DNA from: Desulfosarcina alkanivorans
Lineage (GTDB): Bacteria > Desulfobacterota > Desulfobacteria > Desulfobacterales > Desulfosarcinaceae
Assembly (NCBI RefSeq): GCF_009688945.1
Contig: NZ_AP021874.1
Location: 4,774,001 to 4,838,000, forward strand
Length of the DNA stretch: 64,000 nucleotides
Direction: 5' to 3'
Shown: piece by piece, positions 1 to 8,214 of the stretch
Position numbering within the stretch: the stretch's first letter is position 1
Layout of the letters: the number at the start of each line of letters is the position of its first letter
Translations under genes and position numbers: made by a program
Notes under the pieces: generated by a model
Database searches by the model: none
What the model was told of the DNA's origin: nothing
Seen by the model: the letters and a program-made list of their open reading frames with translations, nothing else

Positions 1-1
1 G

Positions 2-325
2 CCCGATTCCCTTGAAAGCTTCATGGCCATCTTTCCCTTTGGCCTGAATGCCGACGCCGCCGGAGACCGAGCGGTGGTTCTGCAGTTCACCTTTTCCGGT
101 CAGGTGGACGATTCTTGCTATTTCACCATTGAAAAGGGCGCTGTCGGCGCCTGCAAAGGAACTCCCGGGACCCCCGACCTCACGATTGAGACCCCCTTTA
201 ACCTGTGGATGGACATCATGACCGGCAAGGCGGACGGGCAGCAGATGTTCCTGGAGAAAAAGTATAGCGTCATCGGCGATCTCACCTTGATGCTTCGCTT
301 GTTAAAAGGCCCCGCGAAAAAATAA
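2..325 (+). CDS. SCP2 sterol-binding domain protein, C-terminal part
   Basis: The frame is open from base 2 to the stop at 323-325, so the first ATG (base 23) is probably internal and the gene starts before the window. The visible 107 residues match the second half of an SCP2 (sterol carrier) fold: a hydrophobic beta strand ending FTFSG, then DLTIETPF, a DIMTGKADGQQMFL stretch typical of the SCP2 ligand tunnel, and a closing helix MLRLL. Such domains bind lipids or acyl chains and are often fused to flavodoxin or reductase domains. The partner domain, if any, lies outside. It converges on the cache gene across a shared hairpin. Confidence 0.75.
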   Translation, partial: PDSLESFMAIFPFGLNADAAGDRAVVLQFTFSGQVDDSCYFTIEKGAVGACKGTPGTPDLTIETPFNLWMDIMTGKADGQQMFLEKKYSVIGDLTLMLRLLKGPAKK

Positions 326-386
326 GTTTGCCGCCTTCCCGCCTGGTTTTCCGTCATCGGCGACGCCGGCCAGCCGCGGCAAAAAG

Positions 387-417
387 AAAGCCAGCGCGGG
401 GCTGCTGCGCTGGCTTT
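387..417. terminator. Bidirectional hairpin between convergent genes
   Basis: Perfect 11-bp stem (387-397 with 407-417, arm AAAGCCAGCGC) around a 9-nt loop. The arm begins with an A-run and ends with TTT, so it can terminate transcription from both the SCP2 gene and the convergent cache gene. Confidence 0.75.
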
Positions 418-433
418 GTCGAGGTTCAATCGG

Positions 434-901
434 TTATTTGTAAATACCGGCGCCCACAAAGTAAGGGGTGCCTTTGACCCGCTGGATAAAACTGCTTTTG
501 GCCGCCGGTTTATCCTCGCCCGGTTTGGGCCACATGTAGTCTACCCAGCCTTCCCCCTTGTTGCCGGCCACCTGGACGAACTCGACAAACAGGGGTTTGC
601 CGTCAGTATCGGCAACCTGGAGCAGATTGTCGCGTTGGGTCAGTTCCGGCTTGATGGGATGGGCGATCATTTTGCCGTCCAGATCCATCAGGAACACATA
701 GGTGTCTTTCCAGACAAAGGGCCCCTCCTTGTCTCCGATGGTTTGGCTGGCCATTTCCACCCCCTTTTCCTGAATCAGCTTGGCCGCGGCTTCGCATTTG
801 GCGAGCACCTCTTCCTTCGTGGCGCCTTCGGCCCAGCCCAGCGCGGCAAAGCAGGCAATCAGCATAATGACGATGGCGGTTGTTTGAATTGATTTTTTCA
901 T
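434..901 (-). CDS. Exported single-cache (sCache_2) domain protein
   Basis: 155 residues. The start at 901 is chosen because GGGAGG lies just upstream and MKKSIQTT begins a classic signal peptide (Lys-rich start, hydrophobic core, cleavage near GWAEG). The rest is a single cache domain: an N-terminal helix, then GPFVWKDTYVFLMDLDG, AHPIKPEL, a WVDYMWPKPG strand and the terminal VGAGIYK, all hallmarks of sCache_2. Cache domains sense small ligands such as organic acids. Here it stands alone with no transmembrane output domain, so it is probably a free periplasmic binding protein. Ligand unknown. Confidence 0.8.
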   Translation of the reverse strand: MKKSIQTTAIVIMLIACFAALGWAEGATKEEVLAKCEAAAKLIQEKGVEMASQTIGDKEGPFVWKDTYVFLMDLDGKMIAHPIKPELTQRDNLLQVADTDGKPLFVEFVQVAGNKGEGWVDYMWPKPGEDKPAAKSSFIQRVKGTPYFVGAGIYK

Positions 902-1434
902 GATGTACCTCCCTCTTGATTGGTTGTTGACCGCAGATTTCCACTTTGGAGCAAACATGATCCGGACAATTGCGTGCTGACATCACCTCCTTCTTCCCCC
1001 GAATGGGGGCATGACGGACGGCAACTGGACGGCGCCATGTGCCGTCACGACCCTCCGGCGGGGTTGGGGACTGCCTGTTTTTGTCGAAGCGTGTCGGAAA
1101 AGAGAAGGGAGGCCCTAAACAGTCTGTGTCTGAATCAAACCAGACGCGGCAACATCAGTTCAGATAGGTTTCTATGCCGTGAAGACACGCGATCAGCGGA
1201 ACAATAATGTTTTCGTGAAGATCCCTTTTTCGGGAGGGCTTTCGGCCCTCTGTCGGGGAACTAAAAGCCAGTACTATGCTAAAAACATGCCCAACTGTCA
1301 ACTATTTGTAATTAATAAACTTTTTTATTTTGCCGGATGGCATTCGTTGCCTTGGTTACGAAATTTGCACACAGGGTGGGCCGTTGCCGGGCTGGAAAGG
1401 GGGTGCTGGTGTCTCAGGTGCGGGCGATGGGCGC
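902..1434. other. Intergenic region, 533 bp
   Basis: No supported gene. It holds the ribosome site of the cache gene, a small CCCCC/GGGGG hairpin near 995-1012, a 6-bp stem at 1234-1250 without a T-run, and an AT-rich stretch at 1300-1335. I see no recognisable riboswitch or RNA gene. Confidence 0.5.
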
Positions 1435-1653
1435 TTAAATCTGATTGTATTTTCGTTGGACGCGTTTTTTCCTGACCTCGGCGGACTCGTAGTAGCGGCT
1501 TTTCTTATCGATCCACCAGCCGTTGGCCGTGTTTTCTCCGTCGGTGTACCCCAGGTTGTAGCCACGATGGGCACCGGCCAGGAAGACCGAGATCAGCAGA
1601 AGGATGGCAACCGCCGCCGTGATAAGCTTTCCTTTGGTTATAACCGATCTCAT
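1435..1653 (-). CDS. Small single-span membrane protein
   Basis: 72 residues from the ATG at 1653, which has GGAGGA about ten bases upstream; a longer reading to 1761 lacks a ribosome site. A short basic N-terminus (MRSVITKGK) precedes one hydrophobic helix (LITAAVAILLLISVFLAG), then a polar tail with GYTDGENTANGWWIDK and a strongly basic end. This suggests an inner-membrane anchor with a small periplasmic or cytoplasmic tail. I do not recognise a family and assign no function. Confidence 0.55.
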   Translation of the reverse strand: MRSVITKGKLITAAVAILLLISVFLAGAHRGYNLGYTDGENTANGWWIDKKSRYYESAEVRKKRVQRKYNQI

Positions 1654-1939
1654 GATGGAACCCGTCCTCCGGTGCTGAATTTCATTCCTGCTTTCGGCAT
1701 TTATGCCGGAAACTTGAACTTTTTTGCGAAACCCCCGGGGGAACAGGGGGGTCGCCTGCAACCACCGGTTCCAATTTCAAATGGTCTCCGGCAACCGGCC
1801 CGCATTCGATCACCGCCAGTGATCCGGTTTCCCAAAAATGCCATCATTTAATGAACTTGCGTTCGTGTCGGGAAGTAAGATATACAATGGCTGACGAAAA
1901 AGCACCGCATCATGGGCGGTCCCTTGAATCGCCCTGCGC

Positions 1940-4555
1940 GTGATGATGCACTCCATGTCGTGTCCCTCCTGTAAAGGTATGCAGGGAATGAATAAACCAC
2001 CCAAAACCAAGGCACCCCCCCCGGTCGGACGTCTGGGCACGTTCGCCGGCGTGTTTACCCCCAGTATTCTGACCATCCTGGGGATCATCCTTTTCCTGCG
2101 GCTCGGTTATGTGGTGGGCAGTGCCGGATTGGCGCGGGGGCTGCTCATCATCGCCCTGGCCAACACCATCAGTGTGCTTACCAGCATTTCCCTGTCTGCC
2201 GTGGCCACCAATCTTAAAGTCAGGGGCGGCGGTGATTACTACCTGATCTCGCGGACCCTGGGGCTGGAATTCGGCGGCTCCATCGGCCTGGTGCTGTTCC
2301 TGGCCCAAAGCGTTTCCATCGCCTTTTACAGCATCGGTTTTGCCGAGGCGGTGGCCGCATTTTTCCCCGGGCTGCCGCCGTTGGCCGTTCAGTTGATCGC
2401 TGCGGGAGCCGTGGCGTTTCTTTTCATTTTCGCCTGGCAGGGTGCGGACTGGGCCACCCGTTTCCAGTTCGGTGTCATGGCCCTGCTGGTGGCCGCATTG
2501 GTTTCATTTTTCATCGGCGGCATCCGCAACTGGGATTCGGCGCTGCTGGCCGCCAACTGGGCGGCGCCGGAAAATGGCGTCCCTTTCTGGCTTCTTTTTG
2601 CCATTTTTTTCCCCGCTGTCACCGGGTTCACCCAGGGCGTAAGCATGTCCGGGGACCTGGCCGATCCGGGGAAGAGCATTCCCGCGGGGACGTTTATGGC
2701 CGTAGGGATTTCGATTGTCGTTTATTTTGCCGTGGCGGTTCTGTTTTCGGCAGCCATGCCCAACGCCGGCCTGTCGTCGGACTACGGTGCCATGAAACGT
2801 GTATCTGCCGTCGGTTTTTTCATCGATGCGGGGGTGATTGCCGCAACCCTGTCGTCCGCCATGGCCTCTTTTATGGGCGCTCCCCGAATTCTCCAGTCCC
2901 TGGCCGCCGACCGCATTTTCTCAGTGCTGACACCCTTTGCCACGGTCAGCCAGCCGTCGGCCAATCCCCGGCGGGGCGTGCTGCTCTCCGCCGGCATCGC
3001 CTTTGCCACCATTGCATTGGGGCAGTTGAACCTGGTGGCCAGTGTGGTTTCCATGTTTTTTCTCATTTCATACGGGCTGCTCAACTATGCCACCTATTTC
3101 GAGGCCAGAACCCAAAGTCCTTCTTTTCGGCCCCGATTCAAGTGGTTCTCTCCGCCCCTCAGCCTGCTGGGTTTCATCATCTGTCTCGGCGCCATGCTGG
3201 CCATCGACCCCAAGAGCGGGGCGGCGGCCATCGCCCTGCTGTTCGCCGTATACCAGTATCTAAAACGCACCGCCGGGCCGGCCCGGTGGGCCGACAGCGC
3301 CCGATCCCACCACCTTCAGCAGGTTCGCCAGCACTTGCTGGCCGCCGGAGAAGATCCCGAGCATGCCCGTGACTGGCGGCCACAGCTGCTGGTGTTTACC
3401 CACGATTCGGAACGCCGGACGGCGCTGTTGACCTTTTCTTCCTGGATCGAAGGCGGAAGCGGGTTTACCGAGGCGGTGCAGATCGTGGAAGGGGACGGCG
3501 CCGCTGTTCGGAAAGCGCGGGCAGCCGCCCATCAGGCGCTGGCGGAAGCGATCGTCCGCGGCGGTCACCCCATGTTTCCCCTGACCGTCTGTGCCACGGA
3601 TGCCACCCAGGCCATGGGCCTTCTCATTCAAAGTTCGGGGATCGGCCCCCTGCGTCCCAATACGGTGGTGGTCAACTGGATGGGTGACGCTGCCAAGCCT
3701 TTTCCCGGTGTCAGTCCCTATCATTACGTGAAAAACCTCAGGCTCATTTTCCGGCAGGGGAAAAACCTGGTGATATTGCGCATGGACGCCGAATCCTGGA
3801 ACCGGGTCCAGGCCGCTCCAAGGGCGGAGCGCCGGATCGATGTGTGGTGGCAGGGAGATGCCACCAGCCGCCTGATGCTTCTTTTGGCCCATCTGATGAC
3901 CCGCAAGGAGCCGTGGGACAAAAGCACCATTAGGGTGCTGACGCAGGGCGATGGTCAGCGCATCGAGGCAGAACGGGCAATATTGGAAAAAAACCTGGCG
4001 GACATTCGCATCGATGCGGATGCCTGCATCGTTGCAGATTTTGACGCCGACACCATCGTGGCCCAGTCGGCCGCCGCGACCTTTGTTTTTCTGCCCATGA
4101 AAATTCAGGAAAACCGCATCGTCGATCCCACCGGCAACTCCTTTGAGCGCTCCCTGCCGCGGCTGCCGGTTTCTGCTGTGGTCATGGCCGCTGAAGACCT
4201 CGATCTGGACGCGGCCCCCGAAGAGGGGCTGGCCGCCCAGATTGCCGGGGCGTCGGACGACCTGGAGGCGGCCCGCAAAAAAGCGGAGGCTGCCCAAAAG
4301 GTGGCCGCAGAGAAAAAAGAAGTGCTGGAAAAGCTTTCCCGCCAACTGGCTGTGCTGGAAGAACAGGGCGTTGACGGTGTCGTGCCCCTGGACTCACGCA
4401 GCGCCTTGACCCAGGAACGCGACAGTGCGGCGTCCGCTGCCGAAAAGGCCTTTCGGCGTGCGGTCAAGGCCAGGGTCAAGGCCGATGATGCAGAAAAAAC
4501 GGTGGATGGCTTGACCCCCGGATTAAAATCTGAAAAAGACCCGTCAAGCGGATAG
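1940..4555 (+). CDS. SLC12-like (cation-chloride cotransporter / APC superfamily) transporter
   Basis: 871 residues. After a Cys-containing leader (MSCPSCKGM), residues about 30-440 form roughly 12 membrane helices of APC type (FTPSILTILGIILFLRLGYVVG is the first, followed by a GGGDYYLISRTLG segment). The soluble C-terminal half carries SLC12 C-domain signatures: KNLRLIFRQGKNLVILRMD and IDVWWQGD...LMLLLAHLM. The last ~120 residues are Ala/Glu/Lys-rich and predicted coiled coil. Bacterial members of this family are poorly studied; the eukaryotic ones move chloride with Na or K. The start is uncertain: no good ribosome site precedes 1940, and ATGs at 1979 and 1988 are alternatives. Confidence 0.8.
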   Translation: MMMHSMSCPSCKGMQGMNKPPKTKAPPPVGRLGTFAGVFTPSILTILGIILFLRLGYVVGSAGLARGLLIIALANTISVLTSISLSAVATNLKVRGGGDYYLISRTLGLEFGGSIGLVLFLAQSVSIAFYSIGFAEAVAAFFPGLPPLAVQLIAAGAVAFLFIFAWQGADWATRFQFGVMALLVAALVSFFIGGIRNWDSALLAANWAAPENGVPFWLLFAIFFPAVTGFTQGVSMSGDLADPGKSIPAGTFMAVGISIVVYFAVAVLFSAAMPNAGLSSDYGAMKRVSAVGFFIDAGVIAATLSSAMASFMGAPRILQSLAADRIFSVLTPFATVSQPSANPRRGVLLSAGIAFATIALGQLNLVASVVSMFFLISYGLLNYATYFEARTQSPSFRPRFKWFSPPLSLLGFIICLGAMLAIDPKSGAAAIALLFAVYQYLKRTAGPARWADSARSHHLQQVRQHLLAAGEDPEHARDWRPQLLVFTHDSERRTALLTFSSWIEGGSGFTEAVQIVEGDGAAVRKARAAAHQALAEAIVRGGHPMFPLTVCATDATQAMGLLIQSSGIGPLRPNTVVVNWMGDAAKPFPGVSPYHYVKNLRLIFRQGKNLVILRMDAESWNRVQAAPRAERRIDVWWQGDATSRLMLLLAHLMTRKEPWDKSTIRVLTQGDGQRIEAERAILEKNLADIRIDADACIVADFDADTIVAQSAAATFVFLPMKIQENRIVDPTGNSFERSLPRLPVSAVVMAAEDLDLDAAPEEGLAAQIAGASDDLEAARKKAEAAQKVAAEKKEVLEKLSRQLAVLEEQGVDGVVPLDSRSALTQERDSAASAAEKAFRRAVKARVKADDAEKTVDGLTPGLKSEKDPSSG

Positions 4556-4588
4556 TCCCCTGCACGGCCTGTTAGAGTGGAGATTACC

Positions 4589-5050
4589 ATGCCCAGTCCC
4601 AATCCGGCCTATATCGATGCCCTGATCCGCGTGATCAACGCCAGTCCTTTTCCTTCGCATATGTCGATGCGACTCGAATCCATCGCATTCGACCAGGCGA
4701 TGGTTTCCCTGGAAACCGGACCCTGCCATCTTCAGGCCTACGGAATCGCTCACGGCGGCGTACTGGCGACGCTCATCGACACAGCCACCTTCTGGGCCGT
4801 CTTCCTGAGGCTCCCGCAAGGAGACGGGTTGGTCAATGTGGATCTGAAACTCAACTACCTGAAGCCGGTGACCGAGGGGGTGCTGACCGCAGCCGGGAGA
4901 TGCATCCGTGCCGGCCGATCCCTGAGTTATGCCGAGGCCGGGGTGACGGATGCCGACGGGACGTTGGTGGCCCATGGCACGTCGACCCTGATGACCCTGC
5001 CGGGAAAAGGGCTGAGTCTCAATGAGCCCAAATTCCTGACGGCCGGCTGA
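4589..5050 (+). CDS. PaaI-type hotdog thioesterase
   Basis: 153 residues from the ATG at 4589, which has GGAG six bases upstream; an in-frame GTG at 4577 overlaps that site. The hotdog core is clear: HLQAYGIAHGGVLATLIDTATF holds the HGG and catalytic-type Asp of the PaaI/4HBT family, followed by VNVDLKLNYLKPV. Such enzymes hydrolyse acyl- or aryl-CoA thioesters. It follows the transporter by 33 bases and may be cotranscribed, although no functional link is obvious. Substrate unknown. Confidence 0.8.
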   Translation: MPSPNPAYIDALIRVINASPFPSHMSMRLESIAFDQAMVSLETGPCHLQAYGIAHGGVLATLIDTATFWAVFLRLPQGDGLVNVDLKLNYLKPVTEGVLTAAGRCIRAGRSLSYAEAGVTDADGTLVAHGTSTLMTLPGKGLSLNEPKFLTAG

Positions 5051-5271
5051 AACATCCGCCACCAGTATGAAGCCCAGCCCGGGTGATCCGCCGCCGCCGT
5101 GTCCGGTTCGTTAAAAAGTCTTGATTGTTGACCGGATTTGCGATGAAATATGGCGGTTCAGCGATCACCCGGGAAATCGTCTGGCCCTGATTGACGCCCT
5201 GTGTCCATAAGGAATCGTGTTGTTCACACCCTGACGGGCAGGCATGCTCCTGAATCTACGGATAGCCGGTC

Positions 5272-5772
5272 ATGATCATTTATTGTGAGGAGTGCGGTTT
5301 TAAAAATACGATTGACGAGACACGCATCAAAGGTCCCGACCCTCAGATTCCATGCGAGAAATGCGGGGACTTTCTGCGTTTTTACGGGCTGAAGGCCAAA
5401 GCCATCCAATCGTCTCCGCGCAGCCACAAGGCGATGGTGCGATCCTGCCTGGTATTGAAATATGGCAAGGTGGTGGTCCTGGTAAACGAAACCAACGCCC
5501 GCGTGGAAATCGGCCGCCAGAAGAGCAACGACATCCAGGTGGTTAAAAACCGGGTATCACGGACCCACGCCTTGATCGAGTATAAAAACGGAAAATATTA
5601 TCTCACCGACCAGAGCTCCAACGGCACCTATCTTATCATGGAGGGCCGCAAAGGCGTCACCGTTAAAAAAGAAGAAGTCCTGCTGACCGCTAAAGGTGTT
5701 ATCGGCCCGGGTTATAAAGTCGATTTAAAATCCCCCGAGGGCATCCATTTTTTTTTCGAGCAGACCCCCTGA
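5272..5772 (+). CDS. Zinc-ribbon plus FHA domain protein
   Basis: 166 residues. The N-terminus is a compact Cys4 zinc ribbon (CEECGFKN ... CEKCGDF, residues 5-30) of the MJ0042 type. Residues about 65-160 form an FHA phosphothreonine-binding domain with the diagnostic EIGRQKSNDIQV, SRTHALIEY and SSNGTYL strands (Arg, Ser, His, Asn-Gly all present). FHA domains read Ser/Thr-phosphorylated partners, yet no kinase gene is in this window. No membrane segment. It probably acts as an adaptor; partner unknown. Confidence 0.8.
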   Translation: MIIYCEECGFKNTIDETRIKGPDPQIPCEKCGDFLRFYGLKAKAIQSSPRSHKAMVRSCLVLKYGKVVVLVNETNARVEIGRQKSNDIQVVKNRVSRTHALIEYKNGKYYLTDQSSNGTYLIMEGRKGVTVKKEEVLLTAKGVIGPGYKVDLKSPEGIHFFFEQTP

Positions 5773-5952
5773 TCCCGGCGTTCCGTTGCTGCTTCGGGGG
5801 TGAACCGATAAGGGGGGGGCTCAGCCGGCGAATACTTTGCCTGTTGCCGTGCGCAGACGCAAGGTGCATGGACCCCCCAACCCTGACTGCTGCGCCGCCT
5901 CGCCATTGCCCCAGCCACCATTCATCCCCCTGGATGTAAGGAGATTCCGATC

Positions 5953-7677
5953 ATGTGGCCCGTTTTGATGAAACTGTTTTTCCTGATTTTCGCGGCCTAT
6001 GCCGCCGGTATCCTGGCCCAGCATTTTCGCCAGAGCGCCATCATCGGATACCTGCTGGCCGGCAGCATCGTCGGCGCCCTGTTGTTCAACTACGCCACAA
6101 TCGCTGCGGTGGCGGAACTGGGTGTGGCGTTGCTGCTCTTTTCCATCGGATTGGAATTCTCCTTCCGGCAGCTCAAAGCCCTGGGAAAGGTGGTGCTTGC
6201 CGGCGGCATCCTTCAGGTCCTACTGACGCTGGTTGCCTTTGCCTCACTGCTGACGCTCCTCATCCCCGCCTCCCAGGCCGTGATCATCGGTTCCGCGTTT
6301 ACCCTGAGTTCCACGGCGATTGTGCTGAGGGTGCTTCTGGACACGGCGCAGATGGATTCCAACCGGGGGCGAATGGCACTGGGTATTCTCCTTGTCCAGG
6401 ATCTGGCCGTGGTGCCGCTGGTGATCCTGGTTTCCATGATGGGCGAGGCCGGTTCGGCCATGTCGGTGGTGATGAAAATCGGCAAAACCATCGCCGCAGC
6501 CGGAGGCATGGTGCTGGTCTTTTACCTGATGTTCTATCGGATCATACCCTGGCTTTTGAAAAAAGAAGGCCTTTTTGCGAACCGGGAATTGACCATCCTG
6601 CTGGCCATCCTTTCGGCCATGGGCGCCATTGCCGGGGCCCATGCGGTCGGTCTTTCACCGGCCCTGGGCGCTTTTCTGGCAGGCATGCTGCTCGCCGAAT
6701 CCCCGTTCGCCACGCAGATCCGTTCGGACATCGATGCCATCCGCACCCTATTTGTGGTGCTTTTTTTCACCTCGATCGGCATGTTGCTGGACCTGCGCTG
6801 GCTGGCGGTCCACATCCATCTCGTCCTGCCGGCGATGGTGCTCGTCTTCATCATCAAGACGGCTGTCACGGCGTCAATTCTCAAAATGATGCGAGTGGAC
6901 ATCCAGGTGGCCCTGGGGACGGGCTTCTCCCTGGGGCAGGTCGGGGAGTTTGCCTTCGTTCTGGTGGTGGCCGGCCGGGACAGCGGCATGGTGGGGCCCG
7001 ATCTGTTTGCCGGTGTGGTGTCGGTCACCCTGCTTTCCATGTTTCTGGCCCCATACATGGTCGGATACGCCGAACCCATGGCCGAAAAGCTGTGCTCCCG
7101 GCTGTTCAACCGGCCGGCGTCCCCTATGCCGGCCGGTGACGCCGTCGGATGCCCAAAGACGCTGATCATCGGCTTTGGACCGGCCGGAGTCAAGGTCGCC
7201 AAGAGATTGCAGGAGGAGGGGGTGCCTGTCGAATTCATCGAACTGAACCCGGCCGCACTCGATAACGCTGACCGACAGGGCCTGGTCATGCATCTGGGAG
7301 ACGCGACCAAGGCCGACGTGCTCGACCATGCCGGTCTCCATGACGCGGCCGTGGTGGTGGTCACCGTTCCGGACAGCCGAACCGCCGCGCGAATGATTCG
7401 TGCCATTCGCGGACTCTCGCCGGCGGTGAAGATCATCGCCCGGGGCCGTTATCATCGCCACCTGTCGATGCTGGCGGCGGCCGGTGCATCCCGGGTTGTG
7501 GATGAGGAGCAGATGATCGGCGATCATCTGGCGGAGGCCACGATGGCTCAGCTGGCTGAAACGGATTTTTACACCATGGCCTGCCGTATCATTGGAAAAA
7601 CGCCGCAATCGGAATCCACCGCCGCTGCCGCATCCATGCCCGAAGACAAGCCGGAAAAAAGCGGGTCGGTCCATTGA
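5953..7677 (+). CDS. KefB/KefC-like cation:proton antiporter (CPA2) with TrkA-N domain
   Basis: 574 residues, with AAGGAG upstream. Residues 1-380 form about 12 membrane helices of the Na/H exchanger (CPA2) fold, including the VQDLAVVPLVILV helix and LGAFLAGMLLAESPF. Residues about 395-530 are a RCK/TrkA-N Rossmann domain starting LIIGFGPAG, with the acidic end of beta 2 (FIELN) and LGDATKADVL. In KefC-type systems this domain gates K+ efflux by binding nucleotide or glutathione adducts. The C-terminal tail is polar. No ancillary KefF/KefG is adjacent. Confidence 0.85.
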   Translation: MWPVLMKLFFLIFAAYAAGILAQHFRQSAIIGYLLAGSIVGALLFNYATIAAVAELGVALLLFSIGLEFSFRQLKALGKVVLAGGILQVLLTLVAFASLLTLLIPASQAVIIGSAFTLSSTAIVLRVLLDTAQMDSNRGRMALGILLVQDLAVVPLVILVSMMGEAGSAMSVVMKIGKTIAAAGGMVLVFYLMFYRIIPWLLKKEGLFANRELTILLAILSAMGAIAGAHAVGLSPALGAFLAGMLLAESPFATQIRSDIDAIRTLFVVLFFTSIGMLLDLRWLAVHIHLVLPAMVLVFIIKTAVTASILKMMRVDIQVALGTGFSLGQVGEFAFVLVVAGRDSGMVGPDLFAGVVSVTLLSMFLAPYMVGYAEPMAEKLCSRLFNRPASPMPAGDAVGCPKTLIIGFGPAGVKVAKRLQEEGVPVEFIELNPAALDNADRQGLVMHLGDATKADVLDHAGLHDAAVVVVTVPDSRTAARMIRAIRGLSPAVKIIARGRYHRHLSMLAAAGASRVVDEEQMIGDHLAEATMAQLAETDFYTMACRIIGKTPQSESTAAAASMPEDKPEKSGSVH

Positions 7678-7698
7678 GAAAAGGAGTCAGGAGGCGGA

Positions 7699-8214
7699 TT
7701 ACCGGCCGGAAAACGGCAGGGGCGCCTGAGCGGTCAACGGCGTCTCCGGATTTTCCAGCCGGATCAGCCGCCGCTTGGCATCGAGCCCGCCGCCGTAGCC
7801 GGTCAGGCTGCCGTTTTTTCCGATGACCCGATGGCAGGGGATGATGATGGAGATGGGATTGCGGCCGTTGGCGGCGCCCACGGCCCGTTCGGCCCCGGGA
7901 CTGCCGATGCGCCGTGCGATCCACTGGTAGGAGACGACACGGCCATACGGGATGTCCCGCAGCGCCGCCCACACCTTCATCTGAAACGGCGTTCCTTCCG
8001 GTGCGAGATCCACATCGAACGATCTGCGCTCGCCCGAAAAATATTCGGCCAGTTGGGTTTTCACCGCCGCCAACCCCTCCGGGGCCCGTCGCCACCCGGC
8101 CGCAATGGCAATGGGGTGCCGCCCGTTGATAAAGTTCAGGTGGCGCAGTCCCCGTTCGTCCGCGGCCAGAATCAGGGCGCCGGCCACTTCGGTTTCAAGG
8201 GTGTCATAAATCAT
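7699..8214 (-). CDS. ogt: O6-methylguanine-DNA methyltransferase
   Basis: 171 residues. The ATG at 8214 overlaps the upstream stop as ATGA, which decides the start. The C-terminal half has the complete suicide-methyltransferase site: IPCHRVIG with the acceptor Cys, a preceding GAERAVGAANGRNP segment carrying the conserved Asn, and GYGGGLDAKRRLIRLE after it. It removes methyl groups from O6-methylguanine irreversibly. Its translational coupling to the Ada/AlkA protein makes a two-gene alkylation-repair operon in which the regulator and the O6-repair activity, fused in E. coli Ada, are separate. Confidence 0.92.
   Translation of the reverse strand: MIYDTLETEVAGALILAADERGLRHLNFINGRHPIAIAAGWRRAPEGLAAVKTQLAEYFSGERRSFDVDLAPEGTPFQMKVWAALRDIPYGRVVSYQWIARRIGSPGAERAVGAANGRNPISIIIPCHRVIGKNGSLTGYGGGLDAKRRLIRLENPETPLTAQAPLPFSGR

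Noticed and set aside
1234-1250. Hairpin as terminator
   Set aside because: No gene ends upstream on the plus strand and there is no T-run.
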